Notes: a model not told the origin generated them from the sequence alone. A stretch of DNA of 64,000 bases from Hyalangium gracile (GCF_020103725.1 NZ_JAHXBG010000004.1:493723-557722); one strand, 5' to 3'. Counted from the first letter of the stretch, positions 9,230 to 17,968 are shown. Made by a program: numbers and translations.

Positions 9230-9549
9230 CGTTTCTTCTCCTCTTCCTTGAGCACGGCATCGAGCGCGGCCAGGCGCTTCTTCCAGTAGCGGGTGAAGGT
9301 GTCGAGGTACGCCTCGACCTCGGCGAGCGGCTGCGGATCCAGGTGGTAGTAGCGCTCGCGGCCGCGAGGCTCCTCGCGCACCAGCTTCGCCTTGCGCAGC
9401 ACCTGCAGGTGCTCGGACACGGCGGGCCGGCCCACGTCGAACCCCGAGGCGAGCTCCGTCACCGGTAGCGGCCCCAGACGCAGCTTCACCAGAATCTCCC
9501 GGCGGATCGGATTCGCCAGGGCGGAGAACACGTCCACGTTCGTCGTCAT
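9226..9549 (-). CDS. ArsR-family winged-helix repressor
   Basis: The 107-residue regulator begins MTTNVDVFSALANPIRREILVKL, the standard start of the ArsR helix-turn-helix, and continues with the recognition helix VGRPAVSEHLQVLRKAKLV and wing REEPRGRERYYHLD. ATG 9549 is chosen over TTG 9558, because the family begins at this point. No metal-binding Cys set is present, so this is the non-metal type that usually controls a coupled SRPBCC gene. Repeats immediately upstream (9564-9602) are a likely autoregulatory operator. Confidence 0.9.
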   Translation of the reverse strand: MTTNVDVFSALANPIRREILVKLRLGPLPVTELASGFDVGRPAVSEHLQVLRKAKLVREEPRGRERYYHLDPQPLAEVEAYLDTFTRYWKKRLAALDAVLKEEEKKR

Positions 9550-9563
9550 GGCGGGCAATATGT

Positions 9564-9602
9564 GTCGGAAGTTTCCGACGCGTCAACAAGTTCCGACGCG
9601 TC
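9564..9602. promoter_or_regulatory. Candidate ArsR operator: inverted repeat plus direct repeat
   Basis: GTCGGAA (9564-9570) and TTCCGAC (9573-9579) form a perfect inverted repeat with a two-base centre. The 12-base word TTCCGACGCGTC then occurs twice in direct order (9573-9584 and 9591-9602). These sit 15-53 bases upstream of the ArsR start, where a repressor would block its own transcription. Confidence 0.55.
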
Positions 9603-9611
9603 GCCCGAGCC

Positions 9612-10265
9612 TCACGGCTCGTCTTCGTCCATCACCAACGTGAGGGAGAGCTCCTCGCCCGCGCGTGGGCAGCGGTCGGCGCGGGCCTCGTCATGGCCGT
9701 CGGCCCTGGCCCGCACGCGGTAACAGCTCGCGGGCAGAGGCCCCAGCCGGGCGAGGCCCTGCGCGTTGACGGGGATGTGCTCCACGTCGGTGCCGTCCAG
9801 GTCCAGCTCCGCGTGGGGGACGGGCTGGCCGGCGCCATCCACCACGGTGACGAGGAGGAAGGCGCCAGGGTGGGGCACGATGTCGCCCAGCTCCAGCACC
9901 TCACCGCCCGCCGGGTCCACCCGCACCGTCGTCGCGTGCGTGGCCGAGGCGATGATGAAGAGGGCCCCCGGAGAGGCCGGAACGTCGCGAAGCTCGAAGC
10001 GGCCGTCGGCGTCCACGCCGGTGCGGAACGAGTCCTCGTCCCCGTCGCCCGAGCCGTGCCCGTCGTCGTCCTCCTCGTCGTCGTCCCCGTCCTCGCGGCC
10101 TTCCGAGCCGTGCTCGATGCGCAGCGTCACTCGCGCCGCGCTCGGTTGGGCCCCCACCACGCGGCCCCGGATGACGGCGCTGCCGAGCGGTGCGTTGAAG
10201 AAGCCGCCGCAGCCGGCGGACGCTAGAGCGAGCACGGGCACGAGGAGGCAGAGGGCCGAGCGCAT
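9612..10265 (-). CDS. Asp-rich lipoprotein with carboxypeptidase-regulatory-like domains
   Basis: The 217-residue product starts MRSALCLLVPVLALASAGC, a lipoprotein signal with lipobox ASAGC. Two beta-sandwich stretches resemble carboxypeptidase regulatory/Ig-like folds: VIRGRVVGAQPSAARVTLRIEHG with DADGRFELRDVPASPGALFIIASA, and LLVTVVDGAGQPVPHAELDLDG with NAQGLARLGPLPASCYRVRARA. Between strands of the first lies an acidic insert made almost only of Asp, Glu, Gly and His (EDGDDDEEDDDGHGSGDGDE), suited to binding calcium. Its ATG overlaps the stop of the caspase-like gene by one base, so it is the last gene of the ECF sigma operon. Confidence 0.82.
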   Translation of the reverse strand: MRSALCLLVPVLALASAGCGGFFNAPLGSAVIRGRVVGAQPSAARVTLRIEHGSEGREDGDDDEEDDDGHGSGDGDEDSFRTGVDADGRFELRDVPASPGALFIIASATHATTVRVDPAGGEVLELGDIVPHPGAFLLVTVVDGAGQPVPHAELDLDGTDVEHIPVNAQGLARLGPLPASCYRVRARADGHDEARADRCPRAGEELSLTLVMDEDEP

Positions 10266-11935
10266 CAGAACCGATACCCTCCCCCGAGCGTCGCAATGCC
10301 GAAGCCCACCATGCGCGTGCGCCCGTCCACCGGGACGTACGCCCACAGGAACTGGCTGCGAGCCGTCACGGTGAAGCGAGGGGTGGCGCGCCATGTCACT
10401 CCTGCCATCCAGCCAGGCCACAGGGTGGCGTACGAGTCACCCTGGACCAGCTCGAGCTGGAAGGAGCGCTGCAGCCATAGCGCGGCCACGTGTGGGCCGG
10501 TGGAAAGCCCCACCGGCCCCAGCCACCAGGACTTGCCCACGCTGGCCCCGGCCACCAGCGCCCGGTGTCTCATCTGGACCTGCTTGCCCACCGGTGACGT
10601 CACCTGCCCCTGTCCCATCCCCGCCGCCACGTCCACCCAGAGGTCCAACCGTTCGTCGAGGAGCGCCTGGGGCAGGTACAGCATCGTGCCCAGCAGGGCC
10701 GAGGCGGGCAGCACCTGCTGGCGGCTGGCGGTGTCGAGGAAGCTGAAGCCGCCCGCCGCCAGCGACACGGCTCGGGGGCGCGCCCCTGCTCCCGAGGGCC
10801 GTTGCGCCAGCGCCTCGAGATCTCGCCGCTCGCCGGCGACGAGCTCCAGCGTGTCCGCCCACAGCACCTGTCCGCCCTTGGTCAGCTCCAGCTTGCGCCG
10901 GCCGGGCGGCACCGCCACGCCCCCGGGCAGCTGGCCCACGTCCTCGCCATCCACCTTGAGGGTGAAGCCCTCCAGCCGTCCGCCATAGCTGAAGAGCTCG
11001 GGCCGGCCGGCGCGCGAGAGCCGCCCGGAGAGGAGCGCGGGGTCCGCGCCCACCTCGAGAATCCGCGCGCTGGGCCGCTGACGGCCCTGCGTGTACGCGT
11101 ACGTGAGGCGGCGCGCGAAGTCATGGGCCTCGGTGGCGCTCACCGCGCCGTCGCCGTTGCGGTCGCCACGCCCGTCCAGCGCCTGCACGAGGAAGTGGGT
11201 GTAGATGTCATTGCCCAGCGCGTCGTCCTCGCGCGCCGCCTCGCCCCAGTCGCTGGCGGACAGGATGATGGAGGCGCGGCTGGACTCCTCCAGGGGACGG
11301 GTGGGGGCGGGAGTCGGGCCCTTGGTGCGCTCCAGCTCCGCGCGCACCTCGGGGGGCAGCAGCGACTTGCCGGTGCCGGAGTGGCAGGTGGCCAGGACGA
11401 GCACCCGGCGCAGGCTCCGCAGCTGCTCCAGCGAAGCCTCCAGCGTGGGCATGTCCAGGCTGGTGCCCGCCACGTCGCGGAAGGACGTGTCGGAGGTGAC
11501 CAGGTAGCGCTGCAGCTCGCCGCGCACATCGCGCGCCAGCGTGCCGTGGCTGGAGACGTACACCACCACCACGTCCTGCGGCCGGCGCACGCGTGCCTGG
11601 AGCGCCCGCAGCGCATCGAGCAGCGCGGCGCGCGTCGTCTCCTCGGGACGGGTGAGCACCGTGACGGAGGCGAAGCCGCCGCGGGACGGATCCCTCAGGG
11701 CGCGCGCCAGGTCCTCCGCGTCCTTGCCCGCGTAGCGCAGCGGCGTCCACGCCTCATCGCTGAAGCGAGGGATGCCGATGAGCAGCGCGTGGCGCTCTCC
11801 GGCGTGCGCGCTCCCCACCGCGTCCGCGTCCGCCCGCACGCGCACCAGGCCCCCCTTCTCACCACCGCTCGAGGCGAGACAGGCGGTGAGGGTGAGCGCC
11901 AGCGCGAGCAGGGCGGCGGTGGGGAGGCGGACCAC
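10265..11935 (-). CDS. Caspase-like (C14) lipoprotein with EF-hand loop, PEGA-like domain and C-terminal barrel-like region
   Basis: The 556-residue protein starts at GTG 11935 (GGAGAG upstream). A lipobox LTAC places the lipid at Cys19. The caspase domain spans about 46-310: GERHALLIGIPRF opens it, His130 in VSSHGT and Cys184 in LATCHSG form the catalytic dyad, so it should be active. An EF-hand type loop, D-R-N-G-D-G-A-V-S-A-T-E (258-269), lies inside the domain. Residues 322-370 resemble a PEGA sandwich (LEGFTLKVDGEDVGQLPGGVAVPPGRRKLEL). Residues about 388-556 alternate polar and hydrophobic residues and end in YRF, as an outer-membrane barrel would. It follows the ECF sigma and anti-sigma genes. 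Substrate unknown. Confidence 0.85.
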   Translation of the reverse strand: MVRLPTAALLALALTLTACLASSGGEKGGLVRVRADADAVGSAHAGERHALLIGIPRFSDEAWTPLRYAGKDAEDLARALRDPSRGGFASVTVLTRPEETTRAALLDALRALQARVRRPQDVVVVYVSSHGTLARDVRGELQRYLVTSDTSFRDVAGTSLDMPTLEASLEQLRSLRRVLVLATCHSGTGKSLLPPEVRAELERTKGPTPAPTRPLEESSRASIILSASDWGEAAREDDALGNDIYTHFLVQALDGRGDRNGDGAVSATEAHDFARRLTYAYTQGRQRPSARILEVGADPALLSGRLSRAGRPELFSYGGRLEGFTLKVDGEDVGQLPGGVAVPPGRRKLELTKGGQVLWADTLELVAGERRDLEALAQRPSGAGARPRAVSLAAGGFSFLDTASRQQVLPASALLGTMLYLPQALLDERLDLWVDVAAGMGQGQVTSPVGKQVQMRHRALVAGASVGKSWWLGPVGLSTGPHVAALWLQRSFQLELVQGDSYATLWPGWMAGVTWRATPRFTVTARSQFLWAYVPVDGRTRMVGFGIATLGGGYRF

Positions 11936-11967
11936 GGGGACATCTCTCCAGGGAGCGCGAGCGGACG

Positions 11968-12807
11968 CTACCGTCCGGTGGGCGAATCATCGCCGGGCTG
12001 CACCCGCAAGTGAATCCGGGCCGTCACGGCTCCCGGCCACCCGGCGGCCTGCTCCAGCGTCGGGGCCTCATGCCCGGAGTCATGGCCCGTGGCGCCGCCA
12101 GTGAGGGGGCCCGGCGGCAGCGCCACCAGCGCCAGCGTGAGCGCCCCCGTCTCGCCCTCCAGGGACACGCCTGCCAGCCCGCTCGCCTCCGCCAGATCGT
12201 GCGTGCCGGCCTCCAGGCTGAAGCGGCCGAGCACGCGGGGGGCCTCGGCGGGCACCTCGCGCACGAGCACCGCCTCCACCGCTTCGGTGGTGTGGTAGCG
12301 CAGCAGCACCACCGCCTCGGGTGGCAGGGCCTGGCCCTCGGCCACGGGCAGCACGCGCCCATCGGGCAGCTGCGCGGCCGCCGTCAGCTCGAGCACCAGG
12401 GGTGCGCCGCCCTTCACCCGCTCGCCGCCACGGGGCTCCCCCGGGCGCTCCATGCGCGGCGCCAGCACCAGGAGCACCAGCGCGGCCGCCACCGCCGCGA
12501 GCGCTCCGAGGCGGGGGCCCCACGTCCGGGCCTTCGAAGGGAAGGCGCGCCGACGGACCCGCTCCCATCCCAGCGTGTCCTCTCGGGGCGGCGTGTTCGC
12601 CACCGCCACCAGCGCCTCGTCGGCGAGGGCGTCGAGCTCCTCCTGTCCCGAGGCCTCGGCGAGGAAGCCCTCACAGGCGTCGCACGGCGAGGCCAGGTGG
12701 CGGGCGAAGTGCGCCACGGCCGCGGGCTCGCGGTCGCGCAGCGCGCTCCAGCTGGCCGCGTCCAGGTGGCCGAAGGGGCCCGGAGTGTCTTGGGAAGGAG
12801 TCTTCAT
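11968..12807 (-). CDS. Anti-sigma factor, zinc-binding (ZAS-like) with one membrane helix
   Basis: The 279-residue protein lies six bases downstream of an ECF sigma gene. The N-terminal 40 residues contain HFARHLASPCDACEGF, an H-x-H-type and CxxC pattern of the zinc-binding anti-sigma domain. A hydrophobic segment at about 96-117 (LGALAAVAAALVLLVLAP) is a single membrane helix. The C-terminal 160 residues, rich in Gly/Ala/Glu with beta-strand patterns (LVLELTAAAQLPDGRVLPVAEGQ), would sit in the periplasm as the sensor. It should hold the sigma factor inactive until a periplasmic signal, possibly involving the caspase-like product of the same operon, releases it. Confidence 0.82.
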   Translation of the reverse strand: MKTPSQDTPGPFGHLDAASWSALRDREPAAVAHFARHLASPCDACEGFLAEASGQEELDALADEALVAVANTPPREDTLGWERVRRRAFPSKARTWGPRLGALAAVAAALVLLVLAPRMERPGEPRGGERVKGGAPLVLELTAAAQLPDGRVLPVAEGQALPPEAVVLLRYHTTEAVEAVLVREVPAEAPRVLGRFSLEAGTHDLAEASGLAGVSLEGETGALTLALVALPPGPLTGGATGHDSGHEAPTLEQAAGWPGAVTARIHLRVQPGDDSPTGR

Positions 12808-12812
12808 GGCCG

Positions 12813-13385
12813 CTAGCCCACCTCCGCCGCCAGCAGCCGTGCCAGCAGCTCTCGCTTCACCCGGGCGCGGAAGCGCTCCAGGCGCATCGTCACCGCGCTC
12901 TTGCCCAGCCCCAGCTGCTCGGCGATCTCCCGCGCGCTCTGGGTGCCCTCCACATAGAAGAGGTGCGCGGTCTGCTTCTCCGGCCCCTCGGGCAGCGCGT
13001 CGATGAGGGCGCGCACCACCGCCACGCGCCGCTCGAGCCGCAGCGACTCCGGCAGCGCCGGGATGGCCGGGTCCACCTCGTGCGCCAGGGCATCCTTCAC
13101 CTGCTCGCGGGTGCGAGCGCTGCGGCTCAAGGCCAGGGCGTAGTGCCTGGCAATGGCGTGCAGCCAGCGGCTGAAGGCCCGCGGGTGCTCCAGCCGGGAC
13201 AGGGAGCGGAAGGCACGCACGAAGGTCTCCTGCACCACATCCTCCACCTCGGCCGGGCCGAGTGTCGCGAAGCTCGCCGCCACCCGCCGCACCGCACCGT
13301 GGAAGTGCTGGTACAGCTCACGGCACGCCGCCTGGTCTCCTTGTCTGGCCCGCTCGAGCCAGAGCGCCATCTGCTCTTCCGTCAT
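12813..13385 (-). CDS. ECF RNA polymerase sigma factor
   Basis: The 190-residue sigma factor has region 2 (ACRELYQHFHGAVRRVAASF...VEDVVQETFVRAFRSL, about 20-65) with the DVVQETF motif, and region 4 (ALIDALPEGPEKQTAHLFYVEGTQSAREIAEQLGLGKSAVTMRLERFRARVKREL, about 128-182) with a helix-turn-helix. It heads an operon with its anti-sigma, a caspase-like lipoprotein and an Asp-rich lipoprotein. A promoter read by it is likely in the 295-base region shared with the divergent lipoprotein gene. Confidence 0.93.
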   Translation of the reverse strand: MTEEQMALWLERARQGDQAACRELYQHFHGAVRRVAASFATLGPAEVEDVVQETFVRAFRSLSRLEHPRAFSRWLHAIARHYALALSRSARTREQVKDALAHEVDPAIPALPESLRLERRVAVVRALIDALPEGPEKQTAHLFYVEGTQSAREIAEQLGLGKSAVTMRLERFRARVKRELLARLLAAEVG

Positions 13386-13454
13386 GAGGTCCGCCCCCCG
13401 GCCGTCGCGCGCGAGCTCCCCCTGGCGTCCCTCCGCACAGGAGGGCGCCGGCCT

Positions 13455-13480
13455 GGAAGTCGGGATGCCCCGGTGTCACA
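13455..13480 (+). promoter_or_regulatory. Candidate ECF-type promoter for the Asp-rich lipoprotein gene
   Basis: GGAAGT (13455-13460) and GTCACA (13475-13480) stand 14 bases apart (16 between GGAA and GTC), the layout of many ECF promoters. It points toward the lipoprotein gene at 13681 and would give a leader of about 190 bases. Single match by eye; weak. Confidence 0.25.
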
Positions 13481-13680
13481 CATCCACTCCACCGTACAGG
13501 ACCGCCTCTCTCGGGAAGAAGGAGTGGGGCAGGGGAGGATCGGCCACAAGGGGACTGGCGATCCGGTCGTCTGGAGGGCGTGTGGCCGATTCGGGCCTCG
13601 GCGCTCCTTCTTCCGTGTCGGGGCTGAGAGGCCGAGGGCCACAGCCCCCCGATGACGTGTCAACCCACGAGGAGAAGACG

Positions 13681-14448
13681 ATGCGCAAGACGACCCTGTT
13701 CCTGTTTTCCGTTCCCCTCATCTGGGGCTGCTCGGCGGGGCCGCTGGGGGTGGACCTGAGTGCCCGCGTCGGCGCCCGTCCCTCGGGGGCGGGGGTGCCG
13801 CTCGAGCAGCGGCTGGAGGTGGGCAACGGCATCACCGTGGAGCGGGTGCGGGTGCTGGTGCGCAAGCTGGAGCTCGAGCGCGAGGGCGACGACGACGACA
13901 GCTCGCTGGACGACGACAGTGGCGGCACGCCCTCCACGGATGATGGCAGCAAGCTCGAGCTGGAGGCGGGGCCCTTCCTGGTGGACCTGTCGGGCGCGGC
14001 GCTCGAGGGCGGCCAGGTGGTGAAGTTCACCCAGCTCCGGGTGGAGTCGGGCTTCTACGACGAGATTGAGTTCAAGGTGGCGAAGATCTCGGCCAACGAG
14101 GTGGGGGGCAGCGCGGAGCTGGCCGAGATGCAGCAGAAGCAGGCCTCGGTCATCATCGACGGGAAGATCGACGGCCAGCCCTTCCAGTTCGTGTCGGGGC
14201 TCGAGGTGGAGCAGGAGCGGGAGATCCGCTTCGAGGTGAGCGGGGACAACGAGAACGTCACCCTCAGCCTCGATCCGCGTGCCTGGTTCACCGGGGAGAA
14301 CGGCAGCCGGCTGGACCCGCGCCGGAGCGAGGCCCGCTCGGCCCTCGAGGGCAACATCAAGCGCTCCATCGACGCGTTCGACGATGAGGACCACGATGGT
14401 GGCGAGGACCATGACGACGACGACCGGGACGACGACGACAAGCGGTAG
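13681..14448 (+). CDS. Lipoprotein with DUF4382-like domain and Asp-rich tail
   Basis: The 255-residue protein starts at ATG 13681 with GAGGAGA upstream. Lipobox: LIWGC (Cys17). The domain core, VERVRVLVRKLELE...LELEAGPFLVDLSGAALEGGQVVKFTQLRVESGFYDEIEFKVAKI, resembles DUF4382-type surface lipoproteins. An acidic insert (GDDDDSSLDDDS) follows the second strand, and the last 25 residues are almost all Asp, Glu and His. It is transcribed away from the ECF sigma operon and shares the acidic character of that operon's last gene, so the two are probably part of one response. Function unknown. Confidence 0.8.
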   Translation: MRKTTLFLFSVPLIWGCSAGPLGVDLSARVGARPSGAGVPLEQRLEVGNGITVERVRVLVRKLELEREGDDDDSSLDDDSGGTPSTDDGSKLELEAGPFLVDLSGAALEGGQVVKFTQLRVESGFYDEIEFKVAKISANEVGGSAELAEMQQKQASVIIDGKIDGQPFQFVSGLEVEQEREIRFEVSGDNENVTLSLDPRAWFTGENGSRLDPRRSEARSALEGNIKRSIDAFDDEDHDGGEDHDDDDRDDDDKR

Positions 14449-14528
14449 GGGCGGCGGCGTCCGCTGCGCGGGCTGCAACCGCTCCACGGGGCTTCGCCAG
14501 AGGCCTGTGAGGCTGGCACAATCTCCTC

Positions 14529-15266
14529 ATGGCCCCTGACTATCGCTTCTCCGTGGACGGGCGCATCCCCGTGCTGAAGGTCCACCACGAGCCCCGTCCA
14601 GGTCCTGCCGTCATCGTCCTGCACGGGCTCAAGTCGAACGCGGACGTCCAGCGCTACGAGCTGGACATGCTCGCCGACGCGGGGTTGACGGCGGTGGGCG
14701 TGGACGCCCCGCATCACGGCGCGCGGTGGGACGGGTGGGTGGACCGGATGGGGGACTGGGGGCCCTCGGCGTACCACGAGAACCTGCTGCGCCTCATCCT
14801 CGAGTCCGCGCCGGATGTGTCCCGCGTCATCGATCACCTGATGTACGAGGGCCACGGGCCCATCGCAGTGGCCGGTGTCTCGCTGGGCGCGTACACGGCC
14901 TTGACGGTGGCGACGTGGGACTCGCGGGTGCGTGCCACGGTCTCCATCCTGGGCTCGCCGGACTGGACGCCCCGCGATGCACCCATGACGCATGAAATCT
15001 ACCAGCTCATGCGGCACGCGCCGGTGCACCGCCCCGCGGACTGCGCGCGCAACCCGCTGCTGATGATGAACGCGGGGAGGGACCACCTGGTGCCGCCCCA
15101 CTGGTCCCGGGACTTCGCGCGCAGAGCCTGGGACAACCATCCCTGGCTGGGGCGGCACGTGGAGTACGTCGAGTACCCCGAGTCGGACCACTTCGTCCGC
15201 TCGGAGGACTGGTCGGACATGTGGGGACGCGCGCGGGGCTTCCTGCGCTGGCACCTCTCCGCCTGA
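14529..15266 (+). CDS. Alpha/beta hydrolase, YjfP/dienelactone-hydrolase-like esterase
   Basis: The 245-residue cytosolic hydrolase has VIVLHGLKSNADVQ (oxyanion region), GVDAPHHGARW, the nucleophile elbow GVSLG (Ser about 118), an acidic strand end NPLLMMNAGRDHLVPP, and a final SDHF that supplies the His. The set matches small esterases of the YjfP and dienelactone hydrolase group. It stands alone between the acidic lipoprotein and a DinB gene on the other strand. Substrate unknown. Confidence 0.85.
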   Translation: MAPDYRFSVDGRIPVLKVHHEPRPGPAVIVLHGLKSNADVQRYELDMLADAGLTAVGVDAPHHGARWDGWVDRMGDWGPSAYHENLLRLILESAPDVSRVIDHLMYEGHGPIAVAGVSLGAYTALTVATWDSRVRATVSILGSPDWTPRDAPMTHEIYQLMRHAPVHRPADCARNPLLMMNAGRDHLVPPHWSRDFARRAWDNHPWLGRHVEYVEYPESDHFVRSEDWSDMWGRARGFLRWHLSA

Positions 15267-15299
15267 GCGCCACGCCGCGAGCGCCCGGGACGGGGTACG

Positions 15300-15827
15300 T
15301 CAGGCGGGCCGAGACGGGGCGGGCTGAGCCCCCGACTGACGCATATAGATGAACAGATCGAGCGGCGGCGGCGCGACGGCCGTCTGTGACAGCAGGCCAT
15401 GCGTCTGGCCACGGTGGTGTGTCTGGTGATTGAAGAGGTGGGCCAGGATCCAGGCCACCGGCACTTCCTGCGGCACGCCGGTCGTCGACTTGTAGGAGAG
15501 GACTGAGTCCAGGGCCTCCTGGCCGAGGCGGTCCATGAAGCGGATGAGCCGCTGGTCCTCGGCCGCCCGCGCGGCCCGAAGCTCCGCGAAGTCTTCGTAC
15601 AGAATCTGATCCAGCTTGTTCAGGCCGGAGTCCGGGCCTTCGAGGCGGCCCATCCAGATGCGGTCGGCCACGAGCAGATGGTTCAGCGTACCGTGGATGG
15701 ACCCGAAGAAGGCCTGCCGTGGCGCGCGGTAGTCGGCGTCGGTGAGCTCGGCGCAGGCGGCATAGAGGCGCTCGTTGGCCCACTGGTTGTACCGGGCGAG
15801 GGTCTGGCAGTAGGGCGGCGTGAACAC
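15300..15827 (-). CDS. DinB-family metal-dependent protein
   Basis: The 175-residue protein starts at GTG 15827, with AGGAGG six bases upstream. It begins LARYNQWANERLYAACAELTDADYR, has FGSIHGTLNHLLVADRIWMGRL with the first metal-binding His, and ends with VAWILAHLFNHQTHHRGQTHGLL, which carries the remaining His residues of the DinB four-helix bundle. Such proteins bind a divalent metal and many are thiol-dependent transferases. No neighbour shares its strand, so its role is open. Confidence 0.9.
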   Translation of the reverse strand: MFTPPYCQTLARYNQWANERLYAACAELTDADYRAPRQAFFGSIHGTLNHLLVADRIWMGRLEGPDSGLNKLDQILYEDFAELRAARAAEDQRLIRFMDRLGQEALDSVLSYKSTTGVPQEVPVAWILAHLFNHQTHHRGQTHGLLSQTAVAPPPLDLFIYMRQSGAQPAPSRPA

Positions 15828-16018
15828 TGCGTCCTCCTGAGTGGCTGCACGCAACCGGCGAAGTAGCGGGCCGTGGACCCGCCATTTCAGCACAACGTCC
15901 CAGGCTGGAGCGGCTCCAGGCCTCCGGCCTAGGGGTTTCCCCTCATATACAGGCTGGCCCGACTCAACTAGCAGGCGCTGGTTCACTCATGGAGTGTGAG
16001 CGTTCACCCGGAGTCATC

Positions 16019-16534
16019 ATGAAGAGCCTCGGTCTTTCCGTCGTGCTGTTGTCCCTCTTCCTGGCTGGGAGCGCCTCGGCGCAGACCGAGGAAGGGCCTT
16101 TCGCCTCCCGACAGCACCTCGAGAGTTTCTGGGCCACGAACAGCGCTGGCAGCCCCGGGGCCATCCACGTGTTCCTCAACCAGCACCGGGTGTACAGCCA
16201 CCCGGGCTTCGGTCCGGCCCTCGGCAAGTCGTACTTTCGCTGCGCGGACGGGTTGATCCGCAAGAACTGCAACTCGATCTCAGGCCCCTTCCTCTCGATC
16301 AGCGACGCGGTGGCCTACGTGGACAGCGTCTACGGAGGGCACTCTCACTTCTGGATGTTGCTGGATGGCGCGAGCTTCCTCGGCGTGCCCTTCAGCCCCG
16401 TGGCGGGCACATTCAAGTTCATGACGTGCTACGGCGGGCCGTACAACGGCTACACCCTCACCTACGTGGTGCTGGCGGAGGGCAACGCGTGGAACTGGCC
16501 GCTCACCGGCATCTCCTGCCTGCCGCCTCCGTGA
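16019..16534 (+). CDS. Secreted protein of unknown function
   Basis: The 171-residue product starts at ATG 16019 (CGGAG upstream) with a clear signal peptide, MKSLGLSVVLLSLFLAGSASA-Q. The mature part is compact, with four or five cysteines (FRCADGLIRKNC, MTCYGG, ISCLPPP) and many aromatic residues, as in a small disulphide-stabilised exported protein. I do not recognise a family. It converges with the APH gene; a 12-bp palindrome CCGAACGTTCGG (16552-16563) lies after its stop. Confidence 0.65.
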   Translation: MKSLGLSVVLLSLFLAGSASAQTEEGPFASRQHLESFWATNSAGSPGAIHVFLNQHRVYSHPGFGPALGKSYFRCADGLIRKNCNSISGPFLSISDAVAYVDSVYGGHSHFWMLLDGASFLGVPFSPVAGTFKFMTCYGGPYNGYTLTYVVLAEGNAWNWPLTGISCLPPP

Positions 16535-16616
16535 AGCCAGGCCCTGCCTGTCCGAACGTTCGGCATCAGCTCCACGGCTTCTGACGGGCTCTACTCGAAG
16601 CCGAACCGAGGCACCG

Positions 16617-17567
16617 TCAGAGGAGCCCTCCTGCCAGCGGCGCGGTGCGCCACTTCTCGAGGGCGGGGGCGAGCCCGTCGGCGAGGAGTGGGAGCTGGGG
16701 CACCAGGGCACTGCACGCGACGAACTGGAGGGTGCGTGCGGCATCCATCACGCGCTGCACCTCCGGGTGGAGGGTGGGGCGCCCCAGCCGCTTCGCCGCG
16801 GCGTCGTAGGCCGCCGTCGCTTCTGGACCGATCATCGCCAGGTCCCACTCGACGGGGCCCAGGGTGACGTCCTCGAAGTCCGAGAAGCGGATGCCCGTCA
16901 CGGTGCGGATGACGTTGTGCGACGGCGCGTCGCCCTGGATGGGCTGGATCGTCGCGGTGGGGAAGCGAGCGGAGAACGCCTCACGGCTCTCGAGCACCGG
17001 GGCGAGGAGCTTCCACTCGGCGTGGGCGCGCTCCAGGTCGGAGGGGGCGAGCAGACCGGGGTGGGCGTCGAGGTACGCGAGGCAGGCGGGCACCGTGCCC
17101 GAGAAGGGCGCCAGGAAGGCCAGGTCGCCGGGGTAGGGGGCGAGGGCCGCGTGCAGCTCGGCGCTGAGGGCGATGTCGCTCGGAGCATAGGGCGAATGAT
17201 CGGGAGCGACGTCAGCCAGCTGCCAGAAGGTCATGGAGAAGCCGTCGCGGCGCACGGGGGCGCGTGGCACCTGGGAGGAAGGCGGGACGACCGGGACTCC
17301 GCGTGCGTCCAGCCAGGCGACGACCTCGAGCTCGCGGCGCTGCCGCACTTCCTGCGCGGTGGGGGAGATGCCGGGAGGCTGCACCACGGGCACGCGGGCC
17401 ACCACGGGAGCGGGGGCGAGGTGGACGACGACGGAGAACACGTCATGCAGCACGCGCGGCTCGCGGACGTCGAGGCCCAGCTCACGGGCGGTATTGACGG
17501 CCGCGCTGGTGGCCGCACGGGTGCGGGCCGCAAGAGCGTCCGGACCAAGGAGAGGAGGGGTGGACAT
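16617..17567 (-). CDS. Aminoglycoside phosphotransferase (APH)-family kinase
   Basis: The 316-residue protein starts at ATG 17567 (GGAG upstream). It shows the APH fold: the nucleotide-binding beginning DVFSVVVHLAPAPVVARV, the catalytic loop QGDAPSHNVI (HGDxxxxN-type, with His replaced by Gln) and the metal-binding FSDFEDVTLGPVEWDLAMI. The Gln in place of His before GD is a common variant. Members phosphorylate small molecules such as choline, homoserine or antibiotics; nothing here selects one. The gene stands alone beside the remnant-rich region. Confidence 0.85.
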   Translation of the reverse strand: MSTPPLLGPDALAARTRAATSAAVNTARELGLDVREPRVLHDVFSVVVHLAPAPVVARVPVVQPPGISPTAQEVRQRRELEVVAWLDARGVPVVPPSSQVPRAPVRRDGFSMTFWQLADVAPDHSPYAPSDIALSAELHAALAPYPGDLAFLAPFSGTVPACLAYLDAHPGLLAPSDLERAHAEWKLLAPVLESREAFSARFPTATIQPIQGDAPSHNVIRTVTGIRFSDFEDVTLGPVEWDLAMIGPEATAAYDAAAKRLGRPTLHPEVQRVMDAARTLQFVACSALVPQLPLLADGLAPALEKWRTAPLAGGLL

Positions 17568-17626
17568 CGCTCCATCTTGCCGGATGGGACCAGGTGCCGC
17601 CCGCCCTTCAAGGCGTGACGCCGTTA

Positions 17627-17935
17627 TCAATCCCCCGCTTTCGTTCGACTGTTTCCATTCGTCGTGGTGTCCTGGTACGGCATGCCGTCGAGGTAGACCC
17701 GCGTGTCAGTGCCCTTGAGGTACTCGGGAAGGTCGGACGGTCCAGCTCAGGGCCCGCGAGTACGGCGTAGACCAGGAGGGCAACCAGCGGGTTGGTTTCA
17801 AGTCCTCCGAGCTGGCGGTACCTGCATAAGCCGTCGATGGTGAATCCCTGAACCACCGGTGGCGGCAAGTGCCGGTCCTGCTCAGTCTCTTGACGGACGG
17901 CTCGAGAGTCTGTCCGAAGAAGTTCTTGTGCCCTG
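17627..17935 (-). pseudogene. C-terminal fragment of an unrecognised gene, frameshifted
   Basis: One frame reads QDRHLPPPVVQGFTIDGLCR and then LETNPLVALLVYAVLAG; near 17725 the sensible frame changes and continues PEYLKGTDTRVYLDGMPYQD to a stop at 17627. Adding one base would join them. No start is present; the upstream end runs into the repeat at 17969-18028. The ending resembles that of the fragment at 18474-18720 (YLKG..., then a Gly-Asp terminus, and the same bases CAATCCCCC around the stop), so the two may be copies of one gene. Family not recognised. Confidence 0.4.
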
Positions 17936-17968
17936 GAGGGAGGCGCCTGCGCTGAGGGAGCGTCCTGG

